From Prostheceraeus crozeri (lineage: Eukaryota; Platyhelminthes; Polycladida; Euryleptidae): DNA of 64,000 bases. Made by a program: the position numbers and the translations under genes. The DNA lies in NCBI GenBank assembly GCA_907163375.1, contig CAJQUW010012532.1:1-64000 (forward strand), written 5' to 3'. Within the stretch, counting starts at the first letter, position 1, and the number at the start of each line of letters is the position of its first letter. This document shows, piece after piece, positions 28,227-42,200 of this stretch. Under the pieces are notes generated by a model, which saw only the letters and a list, made by a program, of their open reading frames with translations, had not been told where the DNA came from and did no database searches.

Positions 28227-29935
28227 AGAAAACATAGCTGCCACTTATGACAGTCCAGTGGAAGAAATGCAGTAACTGAGGCAAAGCCGCATCGCATCAT
28301 TTTGATTGACTGTTGCGATCTGCATCTGTGGTAAACTTCACTGCGGTAAACGTGTTTATTGAGGCTGAATGACGCTCATTATATTTAGAAAAGACTTGTG
28401 ACTTCTTCAAATGGAAAGTTCAGGGTGTTCCACTAACCAGATTTTCCTAGATTTTTCAAATGTTGAAAAGGGACTGTTTCTCAACAAGATGAACACACTC
28501 CTCTTGAAACAAATGCAATCTGTGGTGGGTTAAAATATCAATTGCCTGCACTATACACTTCTCAGCCAAAGATAGCGTCCATCGTCGGACGCAAGTTGAT
28601 AGATTTTGAGTCAATATCATACCATCCATTCCAATAATCCATTACTCTTTTCTATTCTACAGACCAATAAGTAGCCTACATGAGATCTTTATTCAAACGA
28701 CTTGCACTCTCAATGCCAAATCGCTAACCGAAATCGAAACCTTTCAGAAATTGCAACGGTGACCACAACCAAGAGCATCAATAGCCAATCACATTCGACA
28801 ATCGACGCTTTAGCAACGTGCACCTGACTACTACCTCTCATCTCACATGCGTGATCAGTAACAAGCCGGACACATAAATATTCACACACATAAGCTCTGA
28901 CACGCTCCTGTTCATCGGACCTGATCTGGCTGGCTAGCAGGATCTCTCATTCGTGGAATCCTTCACCCTATACTGAAAATCAAACATGCATCAACCACTT
29001 CCGAAGATCAGCTGCCTGCATCCCAACAATACTCATCATGTCTTAAAAATACTACTCACCAGTTGTGTCCAATTCTGTAGTCATCTCCGGAGTCGCACTC
29101 TCAGTCGTTGTTGGCAAGTCTGAGGTAGAGCTCGGTGATTCTGAAACGAGACATACTACGTACATCTACTCGTACATTTGCTGCATCACATTTCATCAAA
29201 GGCACAAACATCACACTACAATTACCCTACTAGTCCAAGCAATCTACAACGAACTACACTTCAGCACGACACAAATTGATTGCAATGCTTTCAAAAGTGG
29301 CTTCTCATGAAAACGCATACAATTTCTAGTGTCCACTTCAAAATTGAGACTACACATGCCATAGGCCTAATCTTGTTTGTCTGCTTTAGCTTACTCTTCA
29401 ACAAAAAATTGACTCAAACGACAATCATTCTATGCTCCTGTAGAAATTAAAAGCGATTTATCCCTTACAAAAGGCATGTCTGCATCAATTTACATCTGCA
29501 GGCGCCTTGGAATGTGTAAGATATCACAAGATACGTGTGCGTAGAAGTGCTTTTGATATAGATGCTTCCATTTCTATGCATTTTCACTACAAAGTACTTG
29601 CAAAAATGGCTTCGACTATTCATGAATTAACCCGACCATTTTGTCCTAACTTATACAAATCATAATGGATTACACCGTACATGCACCTAAGAAAGTGATC
29701 TGCATGAACAAGGTAGGGATGCGTAGACGCGTTTTCTATCTAGCGGCATCAACACCTACGCGTTTCACAATCACAAGACGGCAGTTGTGAATAGTAATCG
29801 TTCATTGCTGACAAAACTCGATGATTTGTCACTTTACTTGTAGAAATCTGCATCACCTCCATCCGAAGATAGCTACAAGTGAAGTTGAAATAGTGAATGA
29901 GAAAGAAATCTAGCCGCTTGGAAAGGACGTTATTC
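28227..29935 (+). repeat. Satellite unit 16
   Basis: The unit is 1709 bp. The variant CAACGGTGACCAC near 28755 is shared with the first part of unit 17. Confidence 0.93.
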
Positions 29936-31267
29936 AGAAAACATAGCTGCCACTTATGACAGTCCAGTGGAAGAAATGCAGTAACTGAGGCAAAGCAGCA
30001 TCGCATCATTTTGATTGACTGTTGCGATCTGCATCTGTGGTAAACTTCACTGCGGTGAACGTGTTTATTGAGGCTGAATGACGCTTATTATATTAAGAAA
30101 AGACTTGTGACTTCTTCAAATGGAAAGTTCAGGGTGTTCCACTAACCAGATTTTCCTAGATTTTTCAAATGTTGAAAAGGGACTGTTTCTCAACAACATG
30201 GACACACTCCTCTTGAAACAAATGCAATCTGTGGTGGGTTAAAATATCAATTGCCTGCACTATACACTTCTCAGCCAAAGATAGCGTCCATCGTCGGACG
30301 CAAGTTGATAGATTTTGAGTCAATATCATACCATCCATTCCAATAATCCATTACTCTTTTCTATTCTACAGACCAATAAGTAGCCTACATGAGATCTTTA
30401 TTCAAACGACTTGCACTCTCAATGCCAAATCGCTAACAGAAATCGAAACCTTTCAGAAATTGCAACGGTGACCACAACCAAGAGCATCAATAGCCAATCA
30501 CATTCGACAATCGACGCTTTAGCAACGTGCACCTGACTACTACCTCTCATCTCACATGCGTGATCAGTAACAAGCCGGACACATAAATATTCACACACAT
30601 AAGCTCTGACACGCTCCTGTCTTTATTCAAACGACTTGCACTCTCAATGCCAAATCGCTAACCGAAATCGAAACCTTTCAGAAATTGCAACGGTAACCAC
30701 AACCAAGAGCATCAATAGCCAATCACATTCGACAATCGACGCTTTAGCAACGTGCACCTGACTACTACCTCTCATCTCACATGCGTGATCAGTAACAAGC
30801 CGGACACATAAATATTCACACACATAAGCTCTGACACGCTCCTGTTCATCGGACCTGATCTGGCTGGCTAGCAGGATCTCTCATTCGTGGAATCCTTCAC
30901 CCTATACTGAAAATCAAACATGCATCAACCACTTCCGAAGATCAGCTGCCTGCATCCCAACAATACTCATCATGTCTTAAAAATACTACTCACCAGTTGT
31001 GTCCAATTCTGTAGTCATCTCCGGAGTCGTACTCTCAGTCGTTGTTGGCAAGTCTGAGGTAGAGCTCGGTGATTCTGAAACGAGACATACACGTGCATCT
31101 ACTCGTACTTTTGCTTCATCACATTTCATCAAAGGCACAAACATCACACTACAATTACCCTACTAGTCCAAGCAATCTACAACGAACTACACTTCAGCAC
31201 GACACAAATTGATTGCAATGCTTTCAAAAGTGGCTTCTCATGAAAACGCATACAATTTCTAGTGTCC
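29936..31267 (+). repeat. Satellite unit 17, rearranged composite
   Basis: Only 1332 bp. The unit runs normally to CGCTCCTGT at about 30619, then jumps back about 220 bp in monomer coordinates to CTTTATTCAAACG and repeats that stretch. At about 31268 it jumps forward from CTAGTGTCCA to CATAGCTGCC at the start of the next unit, skipping more than 700 bp of monomer. Confidence 0.92.
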
Positions 31268-32971
31268 ACATAGCTGCCACTTATGACAGTCCAGTGGAAG
31301 AAATGCAGTAACTGAGGCAAAGCAGCATCGCATCATTTTGATTGACTGTTGCGATCTGCATCTGTGGTAAACTTCACTGCGGTGAACGTGTTTATTGAGG
31401 CTGAATGACGCTTATTATATTAAGAAAAGACTTGTGACTTCTTCAAATGGAAAGTTCAGGGTGTTCCACTAACCAGATTTTCCTAGATTTTTCAAATGTT
31501 GAAAAGTGACTGTTTCTCAACAACATGGACACACTCCTCTTGAAACAAATGCAATCTGTGGTGGGTTAAAATATCAATTGCCTGCACTATACACTTCTCA
31601 GCCAAAGATAGCGTCCATCGTCGGACGCAAGTTGATAGATTTTGAGTCAATATCATACCATCCATTCCAATAATCCATTACTCTTTTCTATTCTACAGAC
31701 CAATAAGTAGCCTACATGAGATCTTTATTCAAACGACTTGCACTCTCAATGCCAAATCGCTAACCGAAATCGAAACCTTTCAGAAATTGCAAACTGCAAC
31801 CACAACCAAGAGCATCAATAGCCAATCACATTCGACAATCGACGCTTTAGCAACGTGCACCTGACTACTACCTCTCATCTCACATGCGTGATCAGTAACA
31901 AGCCGGACACATAAATATTCACACACATAAGCTCTGACACGCTCCTGTTCATCGGACCTGATCTGGCTGGCTAGCAGGATCTCTCATTCGTGGAATCCTT
32001 CACCCTATACTGAAAATCAAACATGCATCAACCACTTCCGAAGATCAGCTGCCTGCATCCCAACAATACTCATCATCTCTTAAAAATACTACTCACCAGT
32101 TGTGTCCAATTCTGTAGTCATCTCCGGAGTCGCACTCTCAGTCGTTGTTGGCAAGTCTGAGGTAGAGCTCGGTGATTCTGAAACGAGACATACACGTACA
32201 TCTACTCGTACATTTGCTGCATCACATTTCATCAAAGGCACAAACATCACACTACAATTACCCTACTAGTCCAAGCAATCTACAACGAACTACACTTCAG
32301 CACGACACAAATTGATTGCAATGCTTTCAAAAGTGGCTTCTCATGAAAACGCATACAATTTCTAGTGTCCACTTCAAAATTGAGACTACACATGCCATAG
32401 GCCTAATCTTGTTTGTCTGCTTTAGCTTACTCTTCAACAAAAAATTGACTCAAACGACAATCATTCTATGCTCCTGTAGAGATTAAAAGGGATTTATCCC
32501 TTACAAAAGGCATGTCTGCATCAATTTACATCTGCAGGTGCCTTGGAATGTGTAAGATATCACAAGATACGTGTGCGTAAAAGTGCTTTTGATATAGATG
32601 CTTCCATTTCTATGCATTTTCACTACAAAGTACTTGCAAAAATGGCTTCGACCATTCATGAATTAACCCGACCATTTTGTCCTAACTTATACAAATCATA
32701 ATGGATTACACCGTACATGCACCTAAGAAAGTGAGCTGCATGAACAAGGTAGGGATGCGTAGACGCGTTTTCTATCTAGCGGCATCAACACCTACGCGTT
32801 TCACAATCACAAGACGGCAGTTGTGAATAGTAATCGTTCATTGCTGACAAAACTCGATGATTTGTCACTTTACTTGTAGAAATCTGCATCACCTCCATCC
32901 GAAGATAGCTACAAGTGAAGTTGAAATAGTGAATGAGAAAGAAATCTAGCCGCTTGGAAAGGACGTTATTC
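31268..32971 (+). repeat. Satellite unit 18
   Basis: The unit is about 1704 bp and begins inside the phase motif because of the junction with unit 17. It has GCAAACTGCAACC, a variant that recurs in unit 19 but not in unit 20. Confidence 0.9.
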
Positions 32972-33195
32972 AGAAAACATAGCTGCCACTTATGACAGTC
33001 CAGTGGAAGAAATGCAGTAACTGAGGCAAAGCCGCATCGCATCATTTTGATTGACTGTTGCGATCTGCATCTGTGGTAAACTTCACTGCGGTAAACGTGT
33101 TTATTGAGGCTGAATGACGCTTATTATATTAAGAAAAGACTTGTGACTTCTTCAAATGGAAAGTTCAGGTTGTTCCGCTAACCAGATTTTCCTAG

Positions 33196-33871
33196 CCCCC
33201 TTAATCCCTGGAGGGTGTCCTGAAATGCCATTTGGTCGGGATGCTCGATGAAAGGGGAAGTCCATCTGCTGCCTCACCGCGACAAGGGGGTGAACACCAC
33301 ATGGTGGCCAAAGCAGGCACTGGGACCGAGTCACGGCGGGATAACCGTACCCACAAGTGCCACCGGCTTCGGGCGTATGAGCGTGTGGGTAGGGCAGTTT
33401 TCTTTAGGAGGAACAAAACTGTCCTTGGTGGACCTTCGGGAAAATTCCACCTAAAAGTAGGGGATGGGTCTCAGAAATGCCAACCGGTCAAGGTTATTTG
33501 GGCGGTTGAGCGTCATGAGTCTAAGAATATCCTATTGGCTACAAGCTGGCTGCAGTCATTTTACATCGCGACTGGTAAAGAAAGTTGACGTCGGACGAGT
33601 TCTCGGTTGTCGAAATGGCAAGTGCATACGGTCAATGTTGTCCTCAATAAGGAAGTAAGGTATTCTCTTCTCCAAAAATTGAGGCAGCAGAGGAATCAAA
33701 GCACTAGACGCATTCCATTCCACCTTACAAGGTTAGCCAAAGAAGGATCGTCATTGCATCATAAAATCAAGAACAACCCTGACTGACACGGATAGATGGA
33801 ATTCGTTAGTCCTAACAGACAATCCATCTAGGAGACGGTTACTCCAAAATCACAGCCCTCGCCAACCCGCA
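33196..33871 (+). other. LINE copy 1, 5' region
   Basis: About 676 bp of GC-rich sequence ahead of the long frame. It opens with a run of C and contains a 118-codon frame (33232-33588) overlapped by a 68-codon one. Neither resembles a known protein. Some RTE elements have a small first frame, so a short ORF1 is possible but unsupported beyond being identical in both copies, which is expected from recent duplication. I saw no convincing hammerhead or HDV-like ribozyme core. Confidence 0.5.
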
Positions 33872-36800
33872 GTGCCAAGCGTGGCGAGTAAGGCAACCCC
33901 CCTTCATATGATGAATTTAAGCACAACGAATAGGCCCTCAGTACCCAGCAGTTCTGGAGTCATCCTTCAAAGCAGCAACAGGAATGATGAGAGAACAGAG
34001 GGTGCTAAGAATCACTGGGTTAGAAGATGCTGCAAAGGAAATAAGACGACAAACATCTCTGTTGCGACATACAATTGTCGATCGTTAATAGACCAACCAA
34101 GTGGAGATTTTCGACTACACGAACTTGAAAGAGCCCTAGAATCTGTGAATGTAGATATTCTAGGCCTATGCGAAACCAGGAGAAATGGAGAAGAAATGAT
34201 GCAGACCGAAGGAGGTAATGTTCTATGCTGGAGTGGATCAGGGGGCGCGAGAGGTACGGGATTCTGGGTGAGCAGGAGGTGGAAAGACAATATCGTAGAT
34301 TACTATTCGAAGTCTGATAGGATATCAGTTCTGATCCTAAGAATAAACAAAAGAACAGCTTTAAAGTTAATTCAAGTTTATGCACCTACTTCCAACAGCG
34401 AGGATGAAGAAGTAGAGAGCTTCTACGACGACATTCAGGCAGTAATCGACGATGATAGATGTGGCAAGCCGATCGTAATGGGCGATTTCAGCGCGAAAAT
34501 TGGAGAAAAACAGGACAACGAACAATACATCGGGAACTACGGTTATGGCAGAAGAAACATGCGAGGGGCAAGACTGATAGAATTTTCTGCTGCGAATAAC
34601 TTGAAACCAACTCCTTCTTTAAAAAAAGTCCAAATAGAAAAAGGACTTGGGAATCACCCAATGGAACAACCAAAAATGAAATTGACTTCATCCTCTGTAG
34701 AGATCCCGATCTTGCGTTAGATGTTGGAATTATTAACCGATTCGACTTTGACTCTGACCATCGTCTTTTAAGAGCAAAAATGAAAATAAATGAGAAACGA
34801 GAAAGAGCAAAAAAGATGAGGAAACTCGCTACTCCAGGCAACTTCATACTGGACAGGAGAAGAGAATTTCAATTGAAACTCTCCAATAGATTTGAGAGTC
34901 TACACATTGAAGATACAGATGACCTAAATGTTGAATATTCGAAGTTTACCTGCGCTATAAAAGAAACAACAAAGTCATTGAAAATTGAGAAAATGTCGAA
35001 AACAAAAAAGTTAACAGACGACACAGTCAATCTGATTAATAAACGAGAGGAAATGCGGAAGAGAAGAAGAGAAAGTAACGAAGCAGAGGTTGAGTTTACC
35101 ATCACCAGAAAATTGACTAAACAAAAGATTAAACAAGACATTTCTGAATTCAACAAAAAGCTAATAGAAGAGGTCATAAAGAGGAACAAATCGTTGAAAA
35201 AAGCACAAGGGCTAATGAATCCGGGCAGAAAAATGATAAGATGTATCTCAAAGAATGGAAATGACGTTACAAACAGACGTGAAATACTAGAAGAAATAAC
35301 CAACTTCTATAGAGAGCTTTACAAAAACGATTTTGCAAATGTGATAATAGATGTAGAAATTGAAGAAGAAGAGAAAGAAAATCCGACACCTGAAATTTTG
35401 AAAGGTGAAGTACAATTAGCAATAAGGGAAATGAAGAATAATAGATCACCGGGAGAAGACGAAATAATATGCGAAATGTTAAAAGCTGGAGGGGAAACCT
35501 TGATTGAGATGCTGACAAAAATCTTTAACCGAATTTTGAATTGTGGCCAGATACCCCATGAGTGGAGAAACGCAGATGTAGTAATGATTTACAAAAAAGG
35601 CTGCAGTAAGAACATAAAGAACTACCGACCAATAAGCCTTCTAAGTCATCTGTACAAAGTCTTTACCAGAGTTTTACAACGCCGGATTAAACAGACATTA
35701 GAATGGAATCAACCAAGAGAGCAAGCTGGTTTCCGGAAAGGCTACTCAACAATTGACCATCTACACTCGATAAATCAACTGATTGAGAAGTATACAGAGT
35801 ATAACAAGACTCTCTATATACTTATGATCGACTATGAAAAAGCTTTTGACTCTGTTAGCCACACAGCGATGCTAACTGCAGTAAGAAAGCAGGGAGTAAG
35901 AGGGAAAATTTGGAGAATTTTAAATGAGATATTTAGTGATCCAACAGCTTCCATAAAGTTGGAAACAAGAGGCCCGAAATTCCTCATTGAACGTGGCGTT
36001 CGCCAAGGAGATCCCATATCCCCAGTCCTCTTTACGGCAACATTAGAGGACATATTCAGATCATGTCACTTCCCTACAGACGCAGGAATAAACATCGACG
36101 GTGAACGTCTCATGAACTTGAGATTTGCAGATGATATTGCCATTTTTGAGGATGACGCGACTTCCATGCAAATAATTGTAGATGAGCTAAATAAGCAGGG
36201 AAAAAAGGTCGGTTTAAAGATAAACAACGAGAAAACAAAAATTTTGACAAACGGCCAAAAGAGTTTAATCCACATCAATGGACACGTCATAGATTATGTC
36301 GACGATTTTATTTACCTTGGACAGAATATCTCCTTTCAAGCCCGCCAAGAACAAGAAATCCTAAGAAGAACACAAAATGCGTGGAAGTCCTTTTGGAAAC
36401 TCAAGCCCTACTTAACATCACGAGGTACAGAGATGAAGAATAAAAAACGTTTGTTCGATATGTGCATTCTGCCTGTCCTGACATACGGATCCCAAACCTG
36501 GTCTCTAACACGATCACAAGAGAATAAACACAGAACAACACAACGAGCGATGGAACGAAGGATGATTGGAGTCACTCTGAAAGACAAGGTTAGAAACGAA
36601 GAAGTAAGGAGACGAACAGGGTTAAAGGACGTTGTGATAGAAGCGAAACATCTCAAATGGAAGTGGGCTGGTCATGTCATCAGGCGACCCGATAACAGAT
36701 GAAGCCATAGAACGACAGTATGGATACCAAGAGAAGGGAAAAGAAACCGCGGAGGACAGAGAAAGAGATGGAGAGACGAACTCCCAAGGAACTGGCGGCT

Positions 36801-36873
36801 GGCGGCTAGCGATCGTGCGACATGGATTCGTATCACAAGGGAGGCCATTTTCCGCATGGATGATAATGGCTAA
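33872..36873 (+). pseudogene. RTE endonuclease-reverse transcriptase, copy 1 (broken)
   Basis: About 1000 codons in the full region. Residues ~65-280 are the APE-type endonuclease: ATYNCRSL, LCETRR, YAPTS and a GDF motif, with SDHRLL following further on. The reverse transcriptase includes IDYEKAFDSV, GVRQGDPISPVLF and the FADD active site, followed by an RTE-type C-terminal segment (WAGHVIRR). The endonuclease motif reads GDFSAKIG here but GDFNAKIG in copy 2, so a conserved asparagine is changed. The frame is lost near 34610-34640 in the endonuclease, regained from 34780, and cut by TGA at 36700-36702 where copy 2 has TGG. In intact relatives the protein nicks target DNA and primes reverse transcription of its own RNA. 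Confidence 0.93.
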
Positions 36874-38602
36874 CTTAAGTAAGTAAGATTTTTCAAATGT
36901 TGAAAAGGGACTGTTTCTCAACAACATGGACACACTCCTCTTGAAGCAAATGCAATCTGTGGTGGGTTAAAATATCAATTGCCTGCACTATACACTTCTC
37001 AGCCAAAGATAGGCTAGCGTCCATCGTCGGACGCAAGTTGATAGATTTTGAGTCAATATCATACCATCCATTCCAATAATCCATTACTCTTTTCTATTCT
37101 ACAGACCAATAAGTAGCCTACATGAGATCTTTATTCAAACGACTTGCACTCTCAATGCCAAATCGCTAACCGAAATCGAAACCTTTCAGAAATTGCAAAC
37201 TGCAACCACAACCAAGAGCATCAATAGCCAATCACATTCGACAATCGACGCTTTAGCAACGTGCACCTGACTACTACCTCTCATCTCACATGCGTGATCA
37301 GTAACAAGCCGGACACATAAATATTCACACACATAAGCTCTGACACGCTCCTGTTCATCGGACCTGATCTGGCTGGCTAGCAGGATCTCTCATTCGTGGA
37401 ATCCTTCACCCTATACTGAAAATCAAACATGCATCAACCACTTCCGAAGATCAGCTGCCTGCATCCCAACAATACTCATCATGTCTTAAAATACTACTCA
37501 CCAGTTGTGTCCAATTCTGTAGTCATCTCCGGAGTCGCACTCTCAGTCGTTGTTGGCAAGTCTGAGGTAGAGCTCGGTGATTCTGAAACGAGACATACAC
37601 GTACATCTACTCGTACATTTGCTGCATCACATTTCATCAAAGGCACAAACATCACACTACAATTACCCTACTAGTCCAAGCAATCTACAACGAACTACAC
37701 TTCAGCACGACACAAATTGATTGCAATGCTTTCAAAAGTGGCTTCTCATGAAAACGCATACAATTTCTAGTGTCCACTTCAAAATTGAGACTACACATGC
37801 CATAGGCCTAATCTTGTTTGTCTGCTTTAGCTTACTCTTCAACAAAAAAATTGACTCAAACGACAATCATTCTATGCTCCTGTAGAGATTAAAAGCGATT
37901 TGTCCCTTACAAAAGGCATGTCTGCATCAATTTACATCTGCAGGTGCCTTGGAATATGTAGGATATCACAAGATACGTGTGTGTAAACGTGCTTTTGATA
38001 TAGATGCTTCCATTTCTATGCATTTTCACTACAAAGTACTTGCAAAAATGGCTTCGACTATTCATGAGTTAACCCGACCATTTGTGTCCTAACTTATACA
38101 AATCATAATGGACTACACCGTACATGCACCTAAGAAAGTGATCTGCATGAACAAGGTAGGGATGCGTAGATGCGTTTTCTATCTAGCGGCATCAACACCT
38201 ACGCGTTTCACAATCACAAGACGGCAGTTGTGAATAGTAATCGTTCATTGCTGACAAAACTCGATGATTTGTCACTTTACTTGTAGAAATCTGCATCACC
38301 TCCATCCGAAGATAGCTACAAGTGAAGTTGAAATAGTGAATGAGAAAGAAATCTAGCCGCTTGGAAAGGACGTTATTCAGAAAACATAGCTGCCACTTAT
38401 GACAGTCCAGTGGAAGAAATGCAGTAACTGAGGCAAAGCCGCATCGCATCATTTTGATTGACTGTTGCGATCTGCATCTGTGGTAAACTTCACTGCGGTA
38501 AACGTGTTTATTGAGGCTGAATGACGCTTATTATATTAAGAAAAGACTTGTGACTTCTTCAAATGGAAAGTTCAGGTTGTTCCGCTAACCAGATTTTCCT
38601 AG

Positions 38603-39278
38603 CCCCCTTAATCCCTGGAGGGTGTCCTGAAATGCCATTTGGTCGGGATGCTCGATGAAAGGGGAAGTCCATCTGCTGCCTCACCGCGACAAGGGGGTGA
38701 ACACCACATGGTGGCCAAAGCAGGCACTGGGACCGAGTCACGGCGGGATAACCGTACCCACAAGTGCCACCGGCTTCGGGCGTATGAGCGTGTGGGTAGG
38801 GCAGTTTTCTTTAGGAGGAACAAAACTGTCCTTGGTGGACCTTCGGGAAAATTCCACCTAAAAGTAGGGGATGGGTCTCAGAAATGCCAACCGGTCAAGG
38901 TTATTTGGGCGGTTGAGCGTCATGAGTCTAAGAATATCCTATTGGCTACAAGCTGGCTGCAGTCATTTTACATCGCGACTGGTAAAGAAAGTTGACGTCG
39001 GACGAGTTCTCGGTTGTCGAAATGGCAAGTGCATACGGTCAATGTTGTCCTCAATAAGGAAGTAAGGTATTCTCTTCTCCAAAAATTGAGGCAGCAGAGG
39101 AATCAAAGCACTAGACGCATTCCATTCCACCTTACAAGGTTAGCCAAAGAAGGATCGTCATTGCATCATAAAATCAAGAACAACCCTGACTGACACGGAT
39201 AGATGGAATTCGTTAGTCCTAACAGACAATCCATCTAGGAGACGGTTACTCCAAAATCACAACCCTCGCCAACCCGCA
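38603..39278 (+). other. LINE copy 2, 5' region
   Basis: Counterpart of the 5' region of copy 1, nearly identical, with the same unrecognised 118-codon frame at 38639-38995. One visible difference is ACAACCCTCG for ACAGCCCTCG near 39263. Confidence 0.5.
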
Positions 39279-42200
39279 GTGCCAAGCGTGGCGAGTAAGG
39301 CAACCCCCCTTCATATGATGAATTTAAGCACAACGAATAGGCCCTCAGTACCCAGCAGTTCTGGAGTCATCCTTCAAAGCAGCAACAGGAATGATGAGAG
39401 AACAGAGGGTGCTAAGAATCACTGGGTTAGAAGATGCTGCAAAGGAAATAAGACGACAAACATCTCTGTTGCGACATACAATTGTCGATCGTTAATAGAC
39501 CAACCAAGTGGAGATTTTCGACTACACGAACTTGAAAGAGCCCTAGAATCTGTGAATGTAGATATTCTAGGCCTATGCGAAACCAGGAGAAATGGAGAAG
39601 AAATGATGCAGACCGAAGGAGGTAATGTTCTATGCTGGAGTGGATCAGGGGGCGCGAGAGGTACGGGATTCTGGGTGAGCAGGAGGTGGAAAGACAATAT
39701 CGTAGATTACTATTCGAAGTCTGATAGGATATCAGTTCTGATCCTAAGAATAAACAAAAGAACAGCTTTAAAGTTAATTCAAGTTTATGCACCTACTTCC
39801 AACAGCGAGGATGAAGAAGTAGAGAGCTTCTACGACGACATTCAGGCAGTAATCGACGATGATAGATGTGGCAAGCCGATCGTAATGGGCGATTTCAACG
39901 CGAAAATTGGAGAAAAACAGGACAACGAACAATAAATCGGGAACTACGGTTATGGCAGAAGAAACATGCGAGGGGCAAGACTGATAGAATTTTCTGCTGC
40001 GAATAACTTGAAGATAACCAACTCCTTCTTTAAAAAAAGTCAAAATAGAAAATGGACTTGGGAATCACCCAATGGAGCAACCAAAAATGAAATTGACTTC
40101 ATCCTCTGTAGAGATCCCGATCTTGCGTTAGATGTTGGAATTATTAACCGATTCGACTTTGACTCTGACCATCGTCTTTTAAGAGCAAAAATGAAAATAA
40201 ATGAGAAACGAGAAAGAGCAAAAAAGATGAGGAAACTCGCTACTCCAGGCAACTTCATACTGGACAGGAGAAGAGAATTTCAATTGAAACTCTCCAATAG
40301 ATTTGAGAGTCTACACATTGAAGATACAGATGACCTAAATGTTGAATATTCGAAGTTCACCTGCGCTATAAAAGAAACAACAAAGTCATTGAAAATTGAG
40401 AAAATGTCGAAAACAAAAAAGTTAACAGACGACACAGTCAATCTGATTAATAAACGAGAGGAAATGCGGAAGAGAAGAAGAGAAAGTAACGAAGCAGAGG
40501 TTGAGTTTACCATCCATTAAATTGACTAAACAAAAGATTAAACAAGACATTTCTGAATTCAACAAAAAGCTAATAGAAGAGGTCATAAAGAGGAACAAAT
40601 CGTTGAAAAAAGCACAAGGGCTAATGAATCCGGGCAGAAAAATGATAAGATGTATCTCAAAGAATGGAAATGACGTTACAAACAGACGTGAAATACTAGA
40701 AGAAATAACCAACTTCTATAGAGAGCTTTACAAAAACGATTTTGCAAATGTGATAATAGATGTAGAAATTGAAGAAGAAGAGAAAGAAAATCCGACACCT
40801 GAAATTTTGAAAGGTGAAGTACAATTAGCAATAAGGGAAATGAAGAATAATAGATCACCGGGAGAAGACGAAATAATATGCGAAATGTTAAAAGCTGGAG
40901 GGGAAACCTTGATTGAGATGCTGACAAAAATCTTTAACCGAATTTTGAATTGTGGCCAGATACCCCATGAGTGGAGAAACGCAGATGTAGTAATGATTTA
41001 CAAAAAAGGCTGCAGTAAGAACATAAAGAACTACCGACCAATAAGCCTTCTAAGTCATCTGTACAAAGTCTTTACCAGAGTTTTACAACGCCGGATTAAA
41101 CAGACATTAGAATGGAATCAACCAAGAGAGCAAGCTGGTTTCCGGAAAGGCTACTCAACAATTGACCATCTACACTCGATAAATCAACTGATTGAGAAGT
41201 ATACAGAGTATAACAAGACTCTCTATATACTTATGATCGACTATGAAAAAGCTTTTGACTCTGTTAGCCACACAGCGATGCTAACTGCAGTAAGAAAGCA
41301 GGGAGTAAGAGGGAAAATTTGGAGAATTTTAAATGAGATATTTAGTGATCCAACAGCTTCCATAAAGTTGGAAACAAGAGGCCCGAAATTCCTCATTGAA
41401 CGTGGCGTTCGCCAAGGAGATCCCATATCCCCAGTCCTCTTTACGGCAACATTAGAGGACATATTCAGATCACGTCACTTCCCTACAGACGCAGGAATAA
41501 ACATCGACGGTGAACGTCTCATGAACTTGAGATTTGCAGATGATATTGCCATTTTTGAGGATGACGCGACTTCCATGCAAATAATTGTAGATGAGCTAAA
41601 TAAGCAGGGAAAAAAGGTCGGTTTAAAGATAAACAACGAGAAAACAAAAATTTTGACAAACGGCCAAAAGAGTTTAATCCACATCAATGGACACGTCATA
41701 GATTATGTCGACGATTTTATTTACCTTGGACAGAATATCTCCTTTCAAGCCCGCCAAGAACAAGAAATCCTAAGAAGAACACAAAATGCGTGGAAGTCCT
41801 TTTGGAAACTCAAGCCCTACTTAACATCACGAGGTACAGAGATGAAGAATAAAAAACGTTTGTTCGATATGTGCATTCTGCCTGTCCTGACATACGGATC
41901 CCAAACCTGGTCTCTAACACGATCACAAGAGAATAAACACAGAACAACACAACGAGCGATGGAACGAAGGATGATTGGAGTCACTCTGAAAGACAAGGTT
42001 AGAAACGAAGAAGTAAGGAGACGAACAGGGTTAAAGGACGTTGTGATAGAAGCGAAACATCTCAAATGGAAGTGGGCTGGTCATGTCATCAGGCGACCCG
42101 ATAACAGATGGAGCCATAGAACGACAGTATGGATACCAAGAGAAGGGAAAAGAAACCGCGGAGGACAGAGAAAGAGATGGAGAGACGAACTCCCAAGGAA

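Larger units (their letters stand above)
33196..36887 (+). mobile_element. RTE-clade LINE, copy 1
   Basis: The element is 3692 bp and sits in satellite unit 19 between TTTTCCTAG and ATTTTTCAAATG. It has a GC-rich 5' region of about 0.68 kb, one long frame with apurinic-type endonuclease and reverse transcriptase, and a short tail of TAAG repeats, as RTE elements have instead of poly(A). There is no clear target duplication; AG may be shared at the junction. Length fits a full-length or nearly full-length RTE. It is over 99% identical to the copy 5407 bp downstream, with about 13 differences counted by eye. Confidence 0.93.
32972..38378 (+). repeat. Satellite unit 19 carrying LINE copy 1
   Basis: The unit is 5407 bp, about 1715 bp of satellite plus the RTE LINE. 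It is the first half of a tandem pair in which the LINE sits at the same point of the monomer (after TTTTCCTAG, before ATTTTTCAAATG). GAAGCAAATGC and a four-A GTCTTAAAATAC are shared only with unit 20. Confidence 0.93.

Noticed and set aside
33232-33588. 118-codon frame in the LINE 5' region as a host gene
   Set aside because: It lies wholly inside the LINE and is duplicated with it, has no recognised domain, and overlaps another equally plausible frame. Kept only as a possible element ORF1.
34869-36656. Several 70-144-codon minus-strand frames across the LINE copies
   Set aside because: They are antisense shadows of the endonuclease and reverse transcriptase frame, low in complexity (Leu/Ser/Phe-rich), and lack any domain.
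33181-36900. Long terminal repeats or a retrovirus-like element around the reverse transcriptase
   Set aside because: There are no direct terminal repeats, no gag, protease, RNase H or integrase; APE endonuclease and a TAAG-repeat tail fit a LINE of the RTE clade.
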